Origin: Umezawaea tangerina
GTDB lineage: Bacteria > Actinomycetota > Actinomycetes > Mycobacteriales > Pseudonocardiaceae
Length of the DNA stretch: 64,000 bases
Direction of reading: 5' to 3'
Assembly: GCF_003002815.1 (NCBI RefSeq)
Contig: NZ_PVTF01000009.1
Location: 310,001 to 374,000, forward strand
The position numbers were made by a program, and so were the translations under genes. Every line of letters starts with the position of its first letter. The first letter of the stretch is position 1. This document shows positions 1 to 7,427 of the stretch, piece after piece. The notes below the pieces were generated by a model, which did not search any database, was not told the DNA's origin, and worked only from the letters and a program-made list of their open reading frames with translations.

Positions 1-2
1 GC

Positions 3-746
3 ACGGTCGTCGGCTACTCGCAGGAGACGACCCTGACCCACTACCGGGCGTTCCGCTCGACCGGCACCGCGCTGACGGCGCTGCCGGAGCCCGCGGGCGT
101 CGACTCGTCGTGGGCGACCGGTGTCAACGACAACGGCGACATCGTCGGGCACGTCGGCACGGACTTCCAGCAGGGCACCACCATCTACACCGTGCACACG
201 GCGGTGCTGTGGCCAGCGAGCGCGCCGGGCACCGTGGTGAAGCTGTCCGGTGGCCTGCCGACCACGGGGCAGACGATCGCGACGGGGATCGACCAGGACG
301 GGACGGTGCTGGTCGAGCACTTCCCGACGCAGACCGACGCGTTCACGGCGACCAACCTGTACCTGTGGAAGGCCTCCGCGGCGCGCAAGCTGGTGCTCCC
401 CTCCGGCACGGCGTCGGTCGAGGGCGAGTCGATCTCCAACGGCCGGGTGGCGGGGACGACCTACTCCTCCAGCACGTCCGCGGGCAAGGGCGTGCTGTGG
501 GACCAGAGCGGTGCCGCGGTGCTCCCGACGAGCTCGGCGGCCCTGCACTCGGTCAACCGCTCCGGGCAGTCCACCGGGTTCACCACCGCCACCTCGCTGA
601 CGTTCGGGGTGTGGCAGCTCGGCACGGCGACCACGACGCTCTCGGGCACGCTGGGCGTGAACGTGTCCGCCGACAACGGTGCCGTGGCGGGCTGGAGCCG
701 GGCGACCGGGTCCAACAACCAGCCGACGGTCTGGCGCTGCACCTGA
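3..746 (+). CDS. HAF-repeat-type extracellular protein, C-terminal part
   Basis: The frame is open from the left edge, so the N-terminus is missing and about 247 residues remain. ATGVNDNGDIVG near the left edge matches the short G-x-N-D-x-G-x-x-V-G unit of HAF (extracellular) repeats, and a weaker unit (NVSADNGAVAGW) lies near the C-terminus WRCT. The chain is rich in Ser, Thr and Gly, with no membrane segment or catalytic motif visible. It is probably a secreted beta-rich surface protein. It faces the polyketide operon tail-to-tail and is not part of it. The family call rests on the repeat motif only. Confidence 0.6.
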   Translation, partial: TVVGYSQETTLTHYRAFRSTGTALTALPEPAGVDSSWATGVNDNGDIVGHVGTDFQQGTTIYTVHTAVLWPASAPGTVVKLSGGLPTTGQTIATGIDQDGTVLVEHFPTQTDAFTATNLYLWKASAARKLVLPSGTASVEGESISNGRVAGTTYSSSTSAGKGVLWDQSGAAVLPTSSAALHSVNRSGQSTGFTTATSLTFGVWQLGTATTTLSGTLGVNVSADNGAVAGWSRATGSNNQPTVWRCT

Positions 747-759
747 TCTCGCGGAGCAC

Positions 760-806
760 ACGTGGAGCGGCTCCCCGGAGAAGTTCTCCGGGGAGCCGCT
801 CCACGT
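760..806. terminator. bidirectional hairpin terminator
   Basis: A 23-bp near-perfect palindrome, ACGTGGAGCGGCTCCCCGG with its complement, lies between the stops of two convergent genes (746 and 823). The formal loop is a single base, so the real loop will open to 3-5 nt. There is no U-tract, as is common in high-GC actinobacteria. Confidence 0.85.
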
Positions 807-822
807 CGCCAGGTGGTGGATC

Positions 823-1521
823 TCAGCCGCAGCCGCCCGCGTGGCTCTCCTCCGACGAGCGCCCGAGGCCGACCGACGTGGCCGACGCGGGCAGCGCGCC
901 CGCCGGGGCGAGCTTGGAGCGGAGGTGGGTGGCGAACTCGTCGAGCCGGTCCATGCCCCAGAAGCGGGAGAACCGGTGCACGAAGAACGGCACGCCGAAC
1001 ACGCCGTCCTTGCAGATCCGCAGCAGGATCTCCACGCCCTCCTCGCGCAGGGCCCTGTCCGAGGCCGCGGTGGACACCGCGACCGGGTCGAGGCCCAGCG
1101 AGGTCGCCACGTCCGCGATGACCTCCGGGTCGCAGATGTCGCGCCCCAGCTCCCACCGGGTCCGGTAGACGGCGTCGACGTACTCGCGGCCCAGCCCGGC
1201 CCGCCGGGCCACCAGGTAGCCCAGGTGCGGCACCTCCCACACCGGGTCCCGGTCGACCGGCCAGGTCAGCGGCAGGCCGCGGGCCTTCGTCAGCCTGCCG
1301 ACGTCCTGGAGGATGTAGAAGTGCTTCGCGCGCGACATCGCCGAGTACGGGAACTCCTCACCCCGCTCGGTCAGCATCCGCGTGCTCAGCTCGTCGGGCT
1401 CGAAGAACGGCACCCACTCGACGGCCTCGGCCACGTCCGGGTACCTGTCCAGCAGGTCCCGGTAGGCCATCCACGAGTAGGGGCTGCGCAGCGAGAAGTA
1501 GAACCTCGGGTTCTTGCTCAT
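823..1521 (-). CDS. DsbA / 2-hydroxychromene-2-carboxylate isomerase-family protein
   Basis: A 232-aa thioredoxin-fold protein. The N-terminus FYFSLRSPYSWMA carries SPYS where disulfide oxidases have CxxC, so it belongs to the kappa-GST/HCCA-isomerase branch rather than being a thiol oxidase. The cis-Pro loop FGVPFF is at about residue 175-180, after a helical insert. The ATG start is backed by GAGGAGG just upstream. It is the last gene of the polyketide operon, 10 nt after the ketoreductase stop. An inferred job is isomerising a double bond of the ACP-bound chain, because some cinnamoyl/polyene type II clusters are known to need an isomerase. An unrelated isomerase role cannot be excluded. 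Confidence 0.75.
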   Translation of the reverse strand: MSKNPRFYFSLRSPYSWMAYRDLLDRYPDVAEAVEWVPFFEPDELSTRMLTERGEEFPYSAMSRAKHFYILQDVGRLTKARGLPLTWPVDRDPVWEVPHLGYLVARRAGLGREYVDAVYRTRWELGRDICDPEVIADVATSLGLDPVAVSTAASDRALREEGVEILLRICKDGVFGVPFFVHRFSRFWGMDRLDEFATHLRSKLAPAGALPASATSVGLGRSSEESHAGGCG

Positions 1522-1531
1522 GCCGTCCTCC

Positions 1532-2266
1532 TCAGATGACCAGTCCGCCGTCGACCCCGAAGACCTGGCCGGTGACGTAGGAGGCGCGGTCGGAGGCCAG
1601 GAAGGACACCAGGTCGGCGACCTCCTCGGGCGTGCCGAACCGGCCGAGCGGGATCCTCTCGGTCATCCTCGCCACGAAGTCGTCGGCGAGGCCGGCGACC
1701 ATGTCCGTGCCGATGAAGCCGGGCGCGACGGCGTTGACCCGGATGCCGTACTTGCCGACCTCCTTGGACAGCGCCTTGCTGAACCCGATGATCCCGGCCT
1801 TGGACGCCGAGTAGTTGGTCTGCGCGGCGTTGCCGTAGACCCCGGCGACCGAGGACATCGTGACGAGGCTCCCCGCGCGCCGCTTCATCATCGAGAACAC
1901 GGCGGCCTTGCACAGGTGGTAGGTGCCGTCGAGGTTGGTCCGCAGCACCGCCTGCCAGTCGTCCTCCTTGAGCAGCACCAGCGGGTTGTCCCGCACGATG
2001 CCCGCGCAGGAGACCACGGTGTGCAGCGGGCCGAGCTCCTTCTCGGTGCTCTTGACGAACGCCTCGACCTCGCGGCGCTGCGCCACGTCCACCTGCCCGG
2101 CGTGCACCGCGGCGCCCAGCGCCTCGGCCTCCTTGGCCACGACCGCGGCCGCGTCGGCGTTGGACTGGTAGCAGAACGCGACGTCGTAGCCGTCCTCGGC
2201 CAGGCGGGTCACCACCTTGTGGCCGATCCCGCGCGACCCTCCGGTCACCAGTGCGACGCGCCTCAT
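1532..2266 (-). CDS. 3-oxoacyl-ACP reductase (FabG-type ketoreductase)
   Basis: A 244-aa classical short-chain dehydrogenase that reduces beta-ketoacyl-ACP with NAD(P)H. The cofactor loop TGGSRGIG is at residues 8-15 and the NLDG motif near 111. Catalytic Ser sits in TMSSVAG (about 138-139) with Y152 and K156 in NYSASKAG. The C-terminus PEEVADLVSFLASDRASYVTG is typical of FabG. The ATG at 2266 overlaps the preceding dehydratase stop as ATGA, so a much longer upstream frame is not used. It supplies the ketoreduction step of the polyketide cycle encoded by its neighbours. Confidence 0.92.
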   Translation of the reverse strand: MRRVALVTGGSRGIGHKVVTRLAEDGYDVAFCYQSNADAAAVVAKEAEALGAAVHAGQVDVAQRREVEAFVKSTEKELGPLHTVVSCAGIVRDNPLVLLKEDDWQAVLRTNLDGTYHLCKAAVFSMMKRRAGSLVTMSSVAGVYGNAAQTNYSASKAGIIGFSKALSKEVGKYGIRVNAVAPGFIGTDMVAGLADDFVARMTERIPLGRFGTPEEVADLVSFLASDRASYVTGQVFGVDGGLVI

Positions 2267-2742
2267 GCCACCACTCCTCGTTGCGGCCGCAGGACCTCGA
2301 CCCCGCGACGGGCCATAGTGAACGTGCCGACCTCCAGCACCGTGCGCCCGCCGACCACGCTGTGACCGGCCAGGATCGCGGCGTCGTCGACCTCGCGGAC
2401 CAGCCGGACGTGGTGGGTCAGCACGTCGCCGGGGTAGACCGGGGCCAGCAGCGAGACGCCGCGGATCCCGGTGATCAGCTCCACCTTGTCGGCCAGCACG
2501 TCCGGGTTCGGGCTCTCCCAGCGGGTCAGCAGCACGGCGCACTGCGCCCACGACTCCAGCAGCAGGCCGATCGGGTACGCGTGGTCGGCGTCGTCGGCGA
2601 GCCCCTCGTAGCAGGACTCGCGACCGCTGATCGCCTTGTGCGCGACCAGGGTGCGACCGGGGTCCACTTCGGACACCCGGTCGACCAGCAGCACCGGGAA
2701 CCGGTGCGGGATGATCCTCTTGATCCCCTCGACCCCGGTCAC
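2263..2742 (-). CDS. FabZ-like 3-hydroxyacyl-ACP dehydratase, catalytic subunit
   Basis: A 159-aa hot-dog protein. IPHRFPVLLVDRV (His at residue 13) and GLLLESWAQ (Glu at residue 63) match the catalytic His and Glu motifs of FabZ (PHRYPFLLVD and the helix ending in EAxAQ), so this subunit looks active. It would dehydrate beta-hydroxyacyl-ACP to the enoyl form; no enoyl reductase is encoded nearby, so double bonds should accumulate. The GTG start overlaps the upstream gene's stop as GTGA, and its own stop overlaps the ketoreductase ATG. A heterodimer with the next upstream small hot-dog protein is inferred. Confidence 0.85.
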   Translation of the reverse strand: MTGVEGIKRIIPHRFPVLLVDRVSEVDPGRTLVAHKAISGRESCYEGLADDADHAYPIGLLLESWAQCAVLLTRWESPNPDVLADKVELITGIRGVSLLAPVYPGDVLTHHVRLVREVDDAAILAGHSVVGGRTVLEVGTFTMARRGVEVLRPQRGVVA

Positions 2743-3062
2743 GACGCGCTCCCCGAGTAGCGGAGCTTGACCTCGACGACCGGCCCGGTGCCGGTGGACA
2801 CCACGGCGGTCACCAGGACGCTGTCGCCGTCGTCGGCGAACGTCGTGGCGATCAGCAGCGAGTCGCCGGGGAACACAGGGCTGAGGAACTTGGCCCGCTG
2901 CACCGCGCTCACCCGCATGCCGGGCAGCCGGTCGCGGACGGCCTCGTGCACGTGCTGCACGACGAAGAGACCCGGCAGGATGGGGAATCCGGGGTAGTGC
3001 CCGGCGAACACCGGGTCGGCCGGGTCGACGAAGACCCGCGTCCCCTCCTCCACGGCGGTCAT
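2739..3062 (-). CDS. small FabZ/ApeI-like hot-dog protein, probably non-catalytic dehydratase partner
   Basis: A 107-aa single hot-dog domain. FAGHYPGFPILPG corresponds to the FabZ helix-entry motif GHFPGxPIxPG, but the residue aligned with the catalytic Glu is Gln (GLFVVQHVHEA, about residue 36), and there is no N-terminal PHR motif. It is therefore likely a structural or binding subunit paired with the active dehydratase encoded next. The start is the ATG at 3062, which overlaps the CLF stop as ATGA; an in-frame ATG at 3086 would overlap the CLF gene by 28 bp and is less likely. The pairing is inference. Confidence 0.75.
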   Translation of the reverse strand: MTAVEEGTRVFVDPADPVFAGHYPGFPILPGLFVVQHVHEAVRDRLPGMRVSAVQRAKFLSPVFPGDSLLIATTFADDGDSVLVTAVVSTGTGPVVEVKLRYSGSAS

Positions 3063-4150
3063 CCGGCGAGCTCCAGCACCGCGCACCCGACCGTGCCGTC
3101 GCGGTCGACGCCAGTCACCAGCGCGATGCCGCCACCGCCCTTCGCGAGCACGGCGGCCAGCTGGAAACTGGCACCGGCCGCGGAGGTGTCGCCGAAGAGC
3201 TGTCCGCAGCGGACGAACTCCGGCGTGCCGCCGTCGAGCGCGTCGGCGACGCCCGCGTCCTCCGCGGTCTCGAACTCGCCGCCCGCGGGGGCGACCAGCC
3301 GCACGTCGGCGGCGGACACCCCGGCCTGGGCCAGCGCGGCCCGCACGCAGTCGCCGACGGCCTTGCGCGCGTCGACGGTCTCGCCGAACGCCCGGAAGCG
3401 GGTGGCCAGCACGGCGGCGAGCGCCGTGCGGCCCGCGGTCTCGGCGTCGGACTTGGGCTCCAGCAGGAACACCGCGCCGCCCTCGCCCAGCGACGGCGCG
3501 ACGCCGTCACCGGTGCGGCCGTGCCACTCCAGCCAGGCGCGCTGCACCGAGTACTCCTCGGCCGCGCCGAGCAGCGCCCGGTCGCAGTGCCCGCCGCGGT
3601 AGAGCCGCATGGCGTAGCTCAGCGCGAGCAGACCGGTCAGCGCACCACCGGCGATGGTGGTGTTGGGGCCCTTGATGCCGTGCCAGATGGCGCTCTGCCC
3701 GGCGGCGCGGTTCATCACCGTGTTCGGGAACAGCGCCGGGTCGACGTGGTAGGGCTTGGCGCCGGTCAGCGAGTCCTTGGTGAAGTCCATGATGGACTGC
3801 ACGCTGCCGGACCCGGTGCCCAGCACCAGGCCGACCCGGTCGGGCTCGGCCAGCAGCTCGGGACCGCAGTCGTCGATGAGCTGCCCGACGGCCGAGACCG
3901 CGATGGCGGTGACCCGGTCCATCGTGCGGGTCCCCTTGCGGCCCAGCGCTCCGGCGGCGGTGAACTCGGGGACCAGCCCGGCCCGCGGGTACGGGCCGGG
4001 GTAGGTCTCCTGGTCCAGCTCGGTGGTCGCGTCCCGGCCCGCCACGACGCCCGCGGCGAAGGCGTCGCCGCCGATGCCGTACGGCGACACGGCGGACCAG
4101 GCCGAGAAGACGAGTCGACCCGTGCGGTCGACGGGAGTCGTGGCGGTCAT
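3059..4150 (-). CDS. chain-length-factor-like ketosynthase homologue (no catalytic triad)
   Basis: A 363-aa thiolase-fold protein with the overall ketosynthase plan, but the three catalytic positions are lost. The nucleophile region reads TIAGGALTG (Gly near residue 168 in place of Cys). APAGGEFE replaces the SAHGTGT block, and LFGDTSAAGA replaces LGHxxGAAG. Chain length factors of type II synthases typically lose the Cys (Gln in aromatic systems), and here both His are lost too. It should form the KS-CLF heterodimer with the active KS at 5823-7067 and set chain length. The start lies 4 nt after the hot-dog gene stop. Confidence 0.85.
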   Translation of the reverse strand: MTATTPVDRTGRLVFSAWSAVSPYGIGGDAFAAGVVAGRDATTELDQETYPGPYPRAGLVPEFTAAGALGRKGTRTMDRVTAIAVSAVGQLIDDCGPELLAEPDRVGLVLGTGSGSVQSIMDFTKDSLTGAKPYHVDPALFPNTVMNRAAGQSAIWHGIKGPNTTIAGGALTGLLALSYAMRLYRGGHCDRALLGAAEEYSVQRAWLEWHGRTGDGVAPSLGEGGAVFLLEPKSDAETAGRTALAAVLATRFRAFGETVDARKAVGDCVRAALAQAGVSAADVRLVAPAGGEFETAEDAGVADALDGGTPEFVRCGQLFGDTSAAGASFQLAAVLAKGGGGIALVTGVDRDGTVGCAVLELAG

Positions 4151-4154
4151 GGGA

Positions 4155-5117
4155 TCAGACCGTTCCGCGGCCGGAGATCACGCCCGCCTTGCCGGTGAGC
4201 GCGTCGGTGAGCCGGTCGTCGAAGTTGACCAGGCTCCAGTCCTTGCGGTTCTCGATCACGGCCCAGCCGTGGGTGATGCGGCCGGTCGCGGTGGGCACGA
4301 GCACGCCGTCGCGCAGCACGTAGCAGTCCATCCGGGCGGTGAAGGTGTAGCGCTTGAAGACGTTCTCGACGGTGAAGACCGTGTAGAGGGTCTCCTCCAT
4401 CTTCGCCTCGGCCAGGAACGTGATCCGCGAGTGCGGCACGACCGGGATCCAGTTCTGCTCGTCGAGCAGGGTCTTGATGGAGACGCCGCGGTCCTCGACG
4501 AACAGGTCCAGGATCTCCTCCATCTGGCGGAGGTAGCCCGACATCTGCACGCGCTCGGTGAAGTGGCAGTAGAAGTACGGCATCCGCCACGCCCAGCCGA
4601 AGGCGTTGCGGCCCGCGGTGAGCAGGTCGAGCGGGTCGGCGTCGCCGACCGGGATCGGCACGACGGCCTTGTCCTCGGCGGAGATCGAGGCCACGACGTG
4701 CGGGAGCAGCTCGGCGGGCGCGTCCTCGGCGTCGAACCCGTGCGGGTCCAGGCGCAGCGACACGGACACCTTCGACTTGACGGCCTTGACCGGCTTGCCG
4801 CGGTCCACCGTGAACTCGACCGACAGCCGCAGCTCGGGGCCGTCGTGCGCCACCTCGCGGACGGTGGCCGTGGCCAGGTCGTCGATGTGGAACGCGGTGA
4901 GGATCTTGGTGTCCAGGTCGGTGATGTCGGTGCACAGGCCGTAGCGCTCGTAGAGCGCGCCCGCCGGGAACCCGCGCTGGCGCAGGTGGTCCAGCACGGC
5001 TTCCTCGACCATGTAGTTGACGTGCTTGAAACCGATCCAGGTGCAGATGTTCGAGCCCTCGTAGCGGGGCCGGATCTGCGACATCGTCAGGTGTTCGGGG
5101 GTAGCGGTCTGGCTCAC
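4155..5117 (-). CDS. double hot-dog (thioesterase-like) protein
   Basis: A 320-aa protein with two hot-dog halves. The first, at roughly residues 15-110, begins IRPRYEGSNICTWIGFKHVNYMVEEAV and contains FHIDDLATATVREV. The second, at about 205-300, contains SRITFLAEAKMEETLY and TARMDCYVLRDG. Both halves resemble 4HBT/FcbC-type acyl-thioesterases, including the N-terminal Asn/His strand pattern. A likely role is release or proof-reading of the ACP-bound chain, but a dehydratase or isomerase role is possible. A GTG at 5117 and an ATG at 5084 are both candidate starts; GTG is chosen because it follows the hydrolase stop by 1 nt. Confidence 0.65.
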   Translation of the reverse strand: MSQTATPEHLTMSQIRPRYEGSNICTWIGFKHVNYMVEEAVLDHLRQRGFPAGALYERYGLCTDITDLDTKILTAFHIDDLATATVREVAHDGPELRLSVEFTVDRGKPVKAVKSKVSVSLRLDPHGFDAEDAPAELLPHVVASISAEDKAVVPIPVGDADPLDLLTAGRNAFGWAWRMPYFYCHFTERVQMSGYLRQMEEILDLFVEDRGVSIKTLLDEQNWIPVVPHSRITFLAEAKMEETLYTVFTVENVFKRYTFTARMDCYVLRDGVLVPTATGRITHGWAVIENRKDWSLVNFDDRLTDALTGKAGVISGRGTV

Positions 5118-5118
5118 G

Positions 5119-5823
5119 TCAACTCCAGGCGTCGTCGAGGAAATCGCGGATCAGCGCCGCGACCCGGTCGGGCTGTTCCAGCATCGGGAAGTGACCGCAG
5201 CCGTCGAGCAGCTCGAACCGGCCGTGCGGCAACGACTTCGCGAGTGCTCGCCCGTCCTCGGGGCGGGCGGCGATGTCGTCGACACCGGACAGCACGAGCT
5301 GCGGTGCCCCCACTCCGGAGAAGTCGAGGAACGGCGACCGCAGGTAGGTCTCGAACCACCGCATCCAGCCGTAGGGGCCGACCTGGTCGCGCAGCGCGCG
5401 GGCGAGCCACGCACGGCGCCTCTCCGGGAAGCGGGCGGTCTCGCCGACCCGCATGGCCTCTTCGAAGGTGCGGTGGAAGTCGTTCAGGTAGTACGAGATC
5501 GTCGACCAGTCGAACTCGGCGGACGACGACCGGTGGAACGGGCAGAGGAGCACCGACGGCCGCGCGGGCACGCGTCCGTCGGCATAGGCCTCGGCGAGCA
5601 GGGTGGCGCCGAACGAGTGCGCCACCACCACGTCGTGCTCAGGGCGCACCGCGTCCACGACGAGCCGCACCGGGTCGGGGTGGTGGGCCCACGTGCCGTC
5701 GGACATGCCGTGCCACGGCTGCTCGACGTTGGTGACCTCGACGCCGTCGGGCAGCGCCGCGATCATCGGGTCCCACACGGCGGGCTTGCCCGCGAGCCCG
5801 TGCAGCAGCAGGACCTGGACCAT
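5119..5823 (-). CDS. alpha/beta-hydrolase
   Basis: A 234-aa alpha/beta-hydrolase fold. The oxyanion strand is VLLLHGLAGKPAVW (residues 4-17), the nucleophile elbow VVAHSFGA has Ser70, the acid lies in SGVDDIA (D182/183), and His211 is in DGCGHFPMLEQP. The ATG at 5823 overlaps the KS stop as ATGA, so the longer upstream frame is rejected. In this operon it is the best candidate for thioester hydrolysis (chain release) or later tailoring. No signal peptide is seen, so it is cytoplasmic. Confidence 0.85.
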   Translation of the reverse strand: MVQVLLLHGLAGKPAVWDPMIAALPDGVEVTNVEQPWHGMSDGTWAHHPDPVRLVVDAVRPEHDVVVAHSFGATLLAEAYADGRVPARPSVLLCPFHRSSSAEFDWSTISYYLNDFHRTFEEAMRVGETARFPERRRAWLARALRDQVGPYGWMRWFETYLRSPFLDFSGVGAPQLVLSGVDDIAARPEDGRALAKSLPHGRFELLDGCGHFPMLEQPDRVAALIRDFLDDAWS

Positions 5824-7067
5824 CAGACGGCGTCCCGGTACCGACCGAGGATCAGCACCGCGTTGTTGCCCGCGAACGCCAGCGCGTTGTTCTGCACGAC
5901 CTCGAGCTGGGCCTCGCGCGCCACGTTCGGCACGCAGTCGACGCCGCACTCGGGGTCGGTCTCGACGTGGTTGATCGTCGGGGGGATGAACCCCTCCTTG
6001 ATCGCGAGCGCGCAGGCCGCCGAGGCGAGCGCGCTGGCCGCGCCCATGGTGTGCCCGAGCATGCCCTTGATGGAGATGGTCGGCGGCGGCGTGTCGAAGA
6101 CCTGGCGGATGGCACCGGACTCGGTGACGTCGTTGGCCTTCGTGCCGGTGCCGTGGGCGGAGATGAAGTCGACGTCCTCCGGCTTCACGCCCGCGTTGCG
6201 GTGCGCCAGCTCGATGCACCGGGCCAGGCTGTCGCGGTCCGGTGCGACCGGGTGGTTCGCGTCGCAGTTGAGGCCGTAACCGAGCACCTCGGCGTAGATG
6301 CGGGCACCGCGGGCCAGCGCGGAGTCCAGGCTCTCCATGACGAGGATGCCCGCCCCCTCACCGGTGAGGATGCCCTTGCGGTCGCGTTCGAACGGCTGGC
6401 ACACCTCGGGTGCGATCGTGCCGAGCCGGTAGAACCCGGTGAACGTCTTGCGGCACACGGCGTCCGCGCCACCGCACAGGGACACGTCCACGTCCCCGTC
6501 GCGGATCGCGTCGAAGCCGTAGCCGATGGCGTAGTTGCCCGCCGCGCACGCGGTCGGGATGGTGACCGCCTCGACGTCGGTCAGGCCCAGCTCGCGGACG
6601 ATGCTGGAGGACAGCCTGCCCGCCGTCGAACGCCGGGCGACGACCGGGTCGAGCCGTTCGGGGCCCTGCTCGACCTGGACGCCGATCAGGTTGTCCAGGT
6701 CCCGCGACTCGGCGTCGGTCGTGCCGACCGACACCAGCGCCCGGCGGGCCCGCACCTCGTCCAGCGACATGCCGGCGTCGGCGACGGCCATCCGGGCCGC
6801 GGCCGCGGAGAACTGGCTCGCCCGCCCCAACTCCTCCGGCTCCGCCCGCTCCAACCAGTCCGCCGGATCGAACTCGTCGATCTCGGCGCCGTTGGAGTGG
6901 GCGAACCCGGTGGTGTCGAAGGACGTGATCGGCTTGACGCCGCTGCGACCGGCCCGCAGGCCCGCCAGGAACTCGGTCACGCCGATGCCGATGCTCGTGA
7001 CCACACCCAGACCGGTGATCACCACTCGGCGGGGTGACTGGCGCTCTTCGTGCATCGTCTGCTCCAA
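5823..7067 (-). CDS. beta-ketoacyl-ACP synthase (KS-alpha of type II PKS)
   Basis: A 414-aa condensing enzyme of the FabF/type II KS family with an intact Cys-His-His triad: TACAAGN (Cys174), SAHGTGTKAND (His near 310) and MLGHTMGAAS (His near 345). It performs decarboxylative Claisen extension with malonyl-ACP, working with the CLF-like partner at 3059-4150. The gene lies 13 nt after the ACP gene and overlaps the hydrolase gene by 4 bp. No dedicated malonyl transferase is in the locus, so it presumably borrows FabD from primary fatty acid synthesis. Confidence 0.92.
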   Translation of the reverse strand: MEQTMHEERQSPRRVVITGLGVVTSIGIGVTEFLAGLRAGRSGVKPITSFDTTGFAHSNGAEIDEFDPADWLERAEPEELGRASQFSAAAARMAVADAGMSLDEVRARRALVSVGTTDAESRDLDNLIGVQVEQGPERLDPVVARRSTAGRLSSSIVRELGLTDVEAVTIPTACAAGNYAIGYGFDAIRDGDVDVSLCGGADAVCRKTFTGFYRLGTIAPEVCQPFERDRKGILTGEGAGILVMESLDSALARGARIYAEVLGYGLNCDANHPVAPDRDSLARCIELAHRNAGVKPEDVDFISAHGTGTKANDVTESGAIRQVFDTPPPTISIKGMLGHTMGAASALASAACALAIKEGFIPPTINHVETDPECGVDCVPNVAREAQLEVVQNNALAFAGNNAVLILGRYRDAV

Positions 7068-7080
7068 CCGGGCCGAGGGG

Positions 7081-7350
7081 CTACTTGGCGGCTGCTGCTT
7101 CGGCCACGACGGCGATGACGCCCTCGAGGTTGACCATGCGGGTCAGTTCGGCCTGGTCGATCTCGACGCCGAAGGTGCGCTCGAGAGCGGAGAGGATCTC
7201 GATGGCGCCGAGGCTGTCGGCGTCGTGGTCCTCTTTGAACAGGCTGGTGTCGGTCATCTCCGCGGGGTCGATCTCGAGGATTTCCGAGACGATTTCCTTG
7301 ATCTGTGACTTCTGGTTCTCGTCGATCGTCACGGACTGGGAAGTAGTCAT
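7081..7350 (-). CDS. acyl carrier protein (operon copy, ACP1)
   Basis: An 89-aa ACP. The phosphopantetheine site is DADSLGAIEI with Ser46, followed by the helix II/III pattern LSALERTFGVEID. The start ATG at 7350 has GGAGGAA upstream; an in-frame start 39 nt further out lacks a ribosome site. It is the first gene of the minus-strand biosynthetic operon and carries the growing chain. From QIKEIVSEILEIDPAEMT to the EIDQAELTRMVNL block it is almost residue-for-residue identical to ACP2 at 10023-10295, implying a recent duplication or gene conversion. Confidence 0.93.
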   Translation of the reverse strand: MTTSQSVTIDENQKSQIKEIVSEILEIDPAEMTDTSLFKEDHDADSLGAIEILSALERTFGVEIDQAELTRMVNLEGVIAVVAEAAAAK

Positions 7351-7427
7351 TTGTTTCCTCCACGAACGCAGCTTTTTCCTACCGTTCAAGACTGCGCCCG
7401 AGGGCTATATTTGGCCTATGTGCCTGG
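7351..7427 (-). promoter_or_regulatory. promoter/leader region of the polyketide operon
   Basis: The 77 bp between the second SARP stop and ACP1 are AT-richer than the surroundings. On the minus strand AAATATAGC (TATAGC complement at 7404-7409) lies about 54 nt upstream of the ACP1 ATG. ACP2 has CTATAGCG at a similar distance, so this may be a shared -10-like or activator-linked element. The assignment is by similarity of the two leaders only. Confidence 0.45.

Noticed and set aside
823-1521. DsbA-type disulfide oxidase
   Set aside because: The CxxC motif is replaced by SPYS and no signal peptide is present, so an isomerase-type role fits better.
2739-3086. Upstream start for the small dehydratase subunit at 3086
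   Set aside because: The ATG at 3062 gives the ATGA overlap seen throughout the operon, whereas 3086 adds a basic, non-conserved octapeptide.
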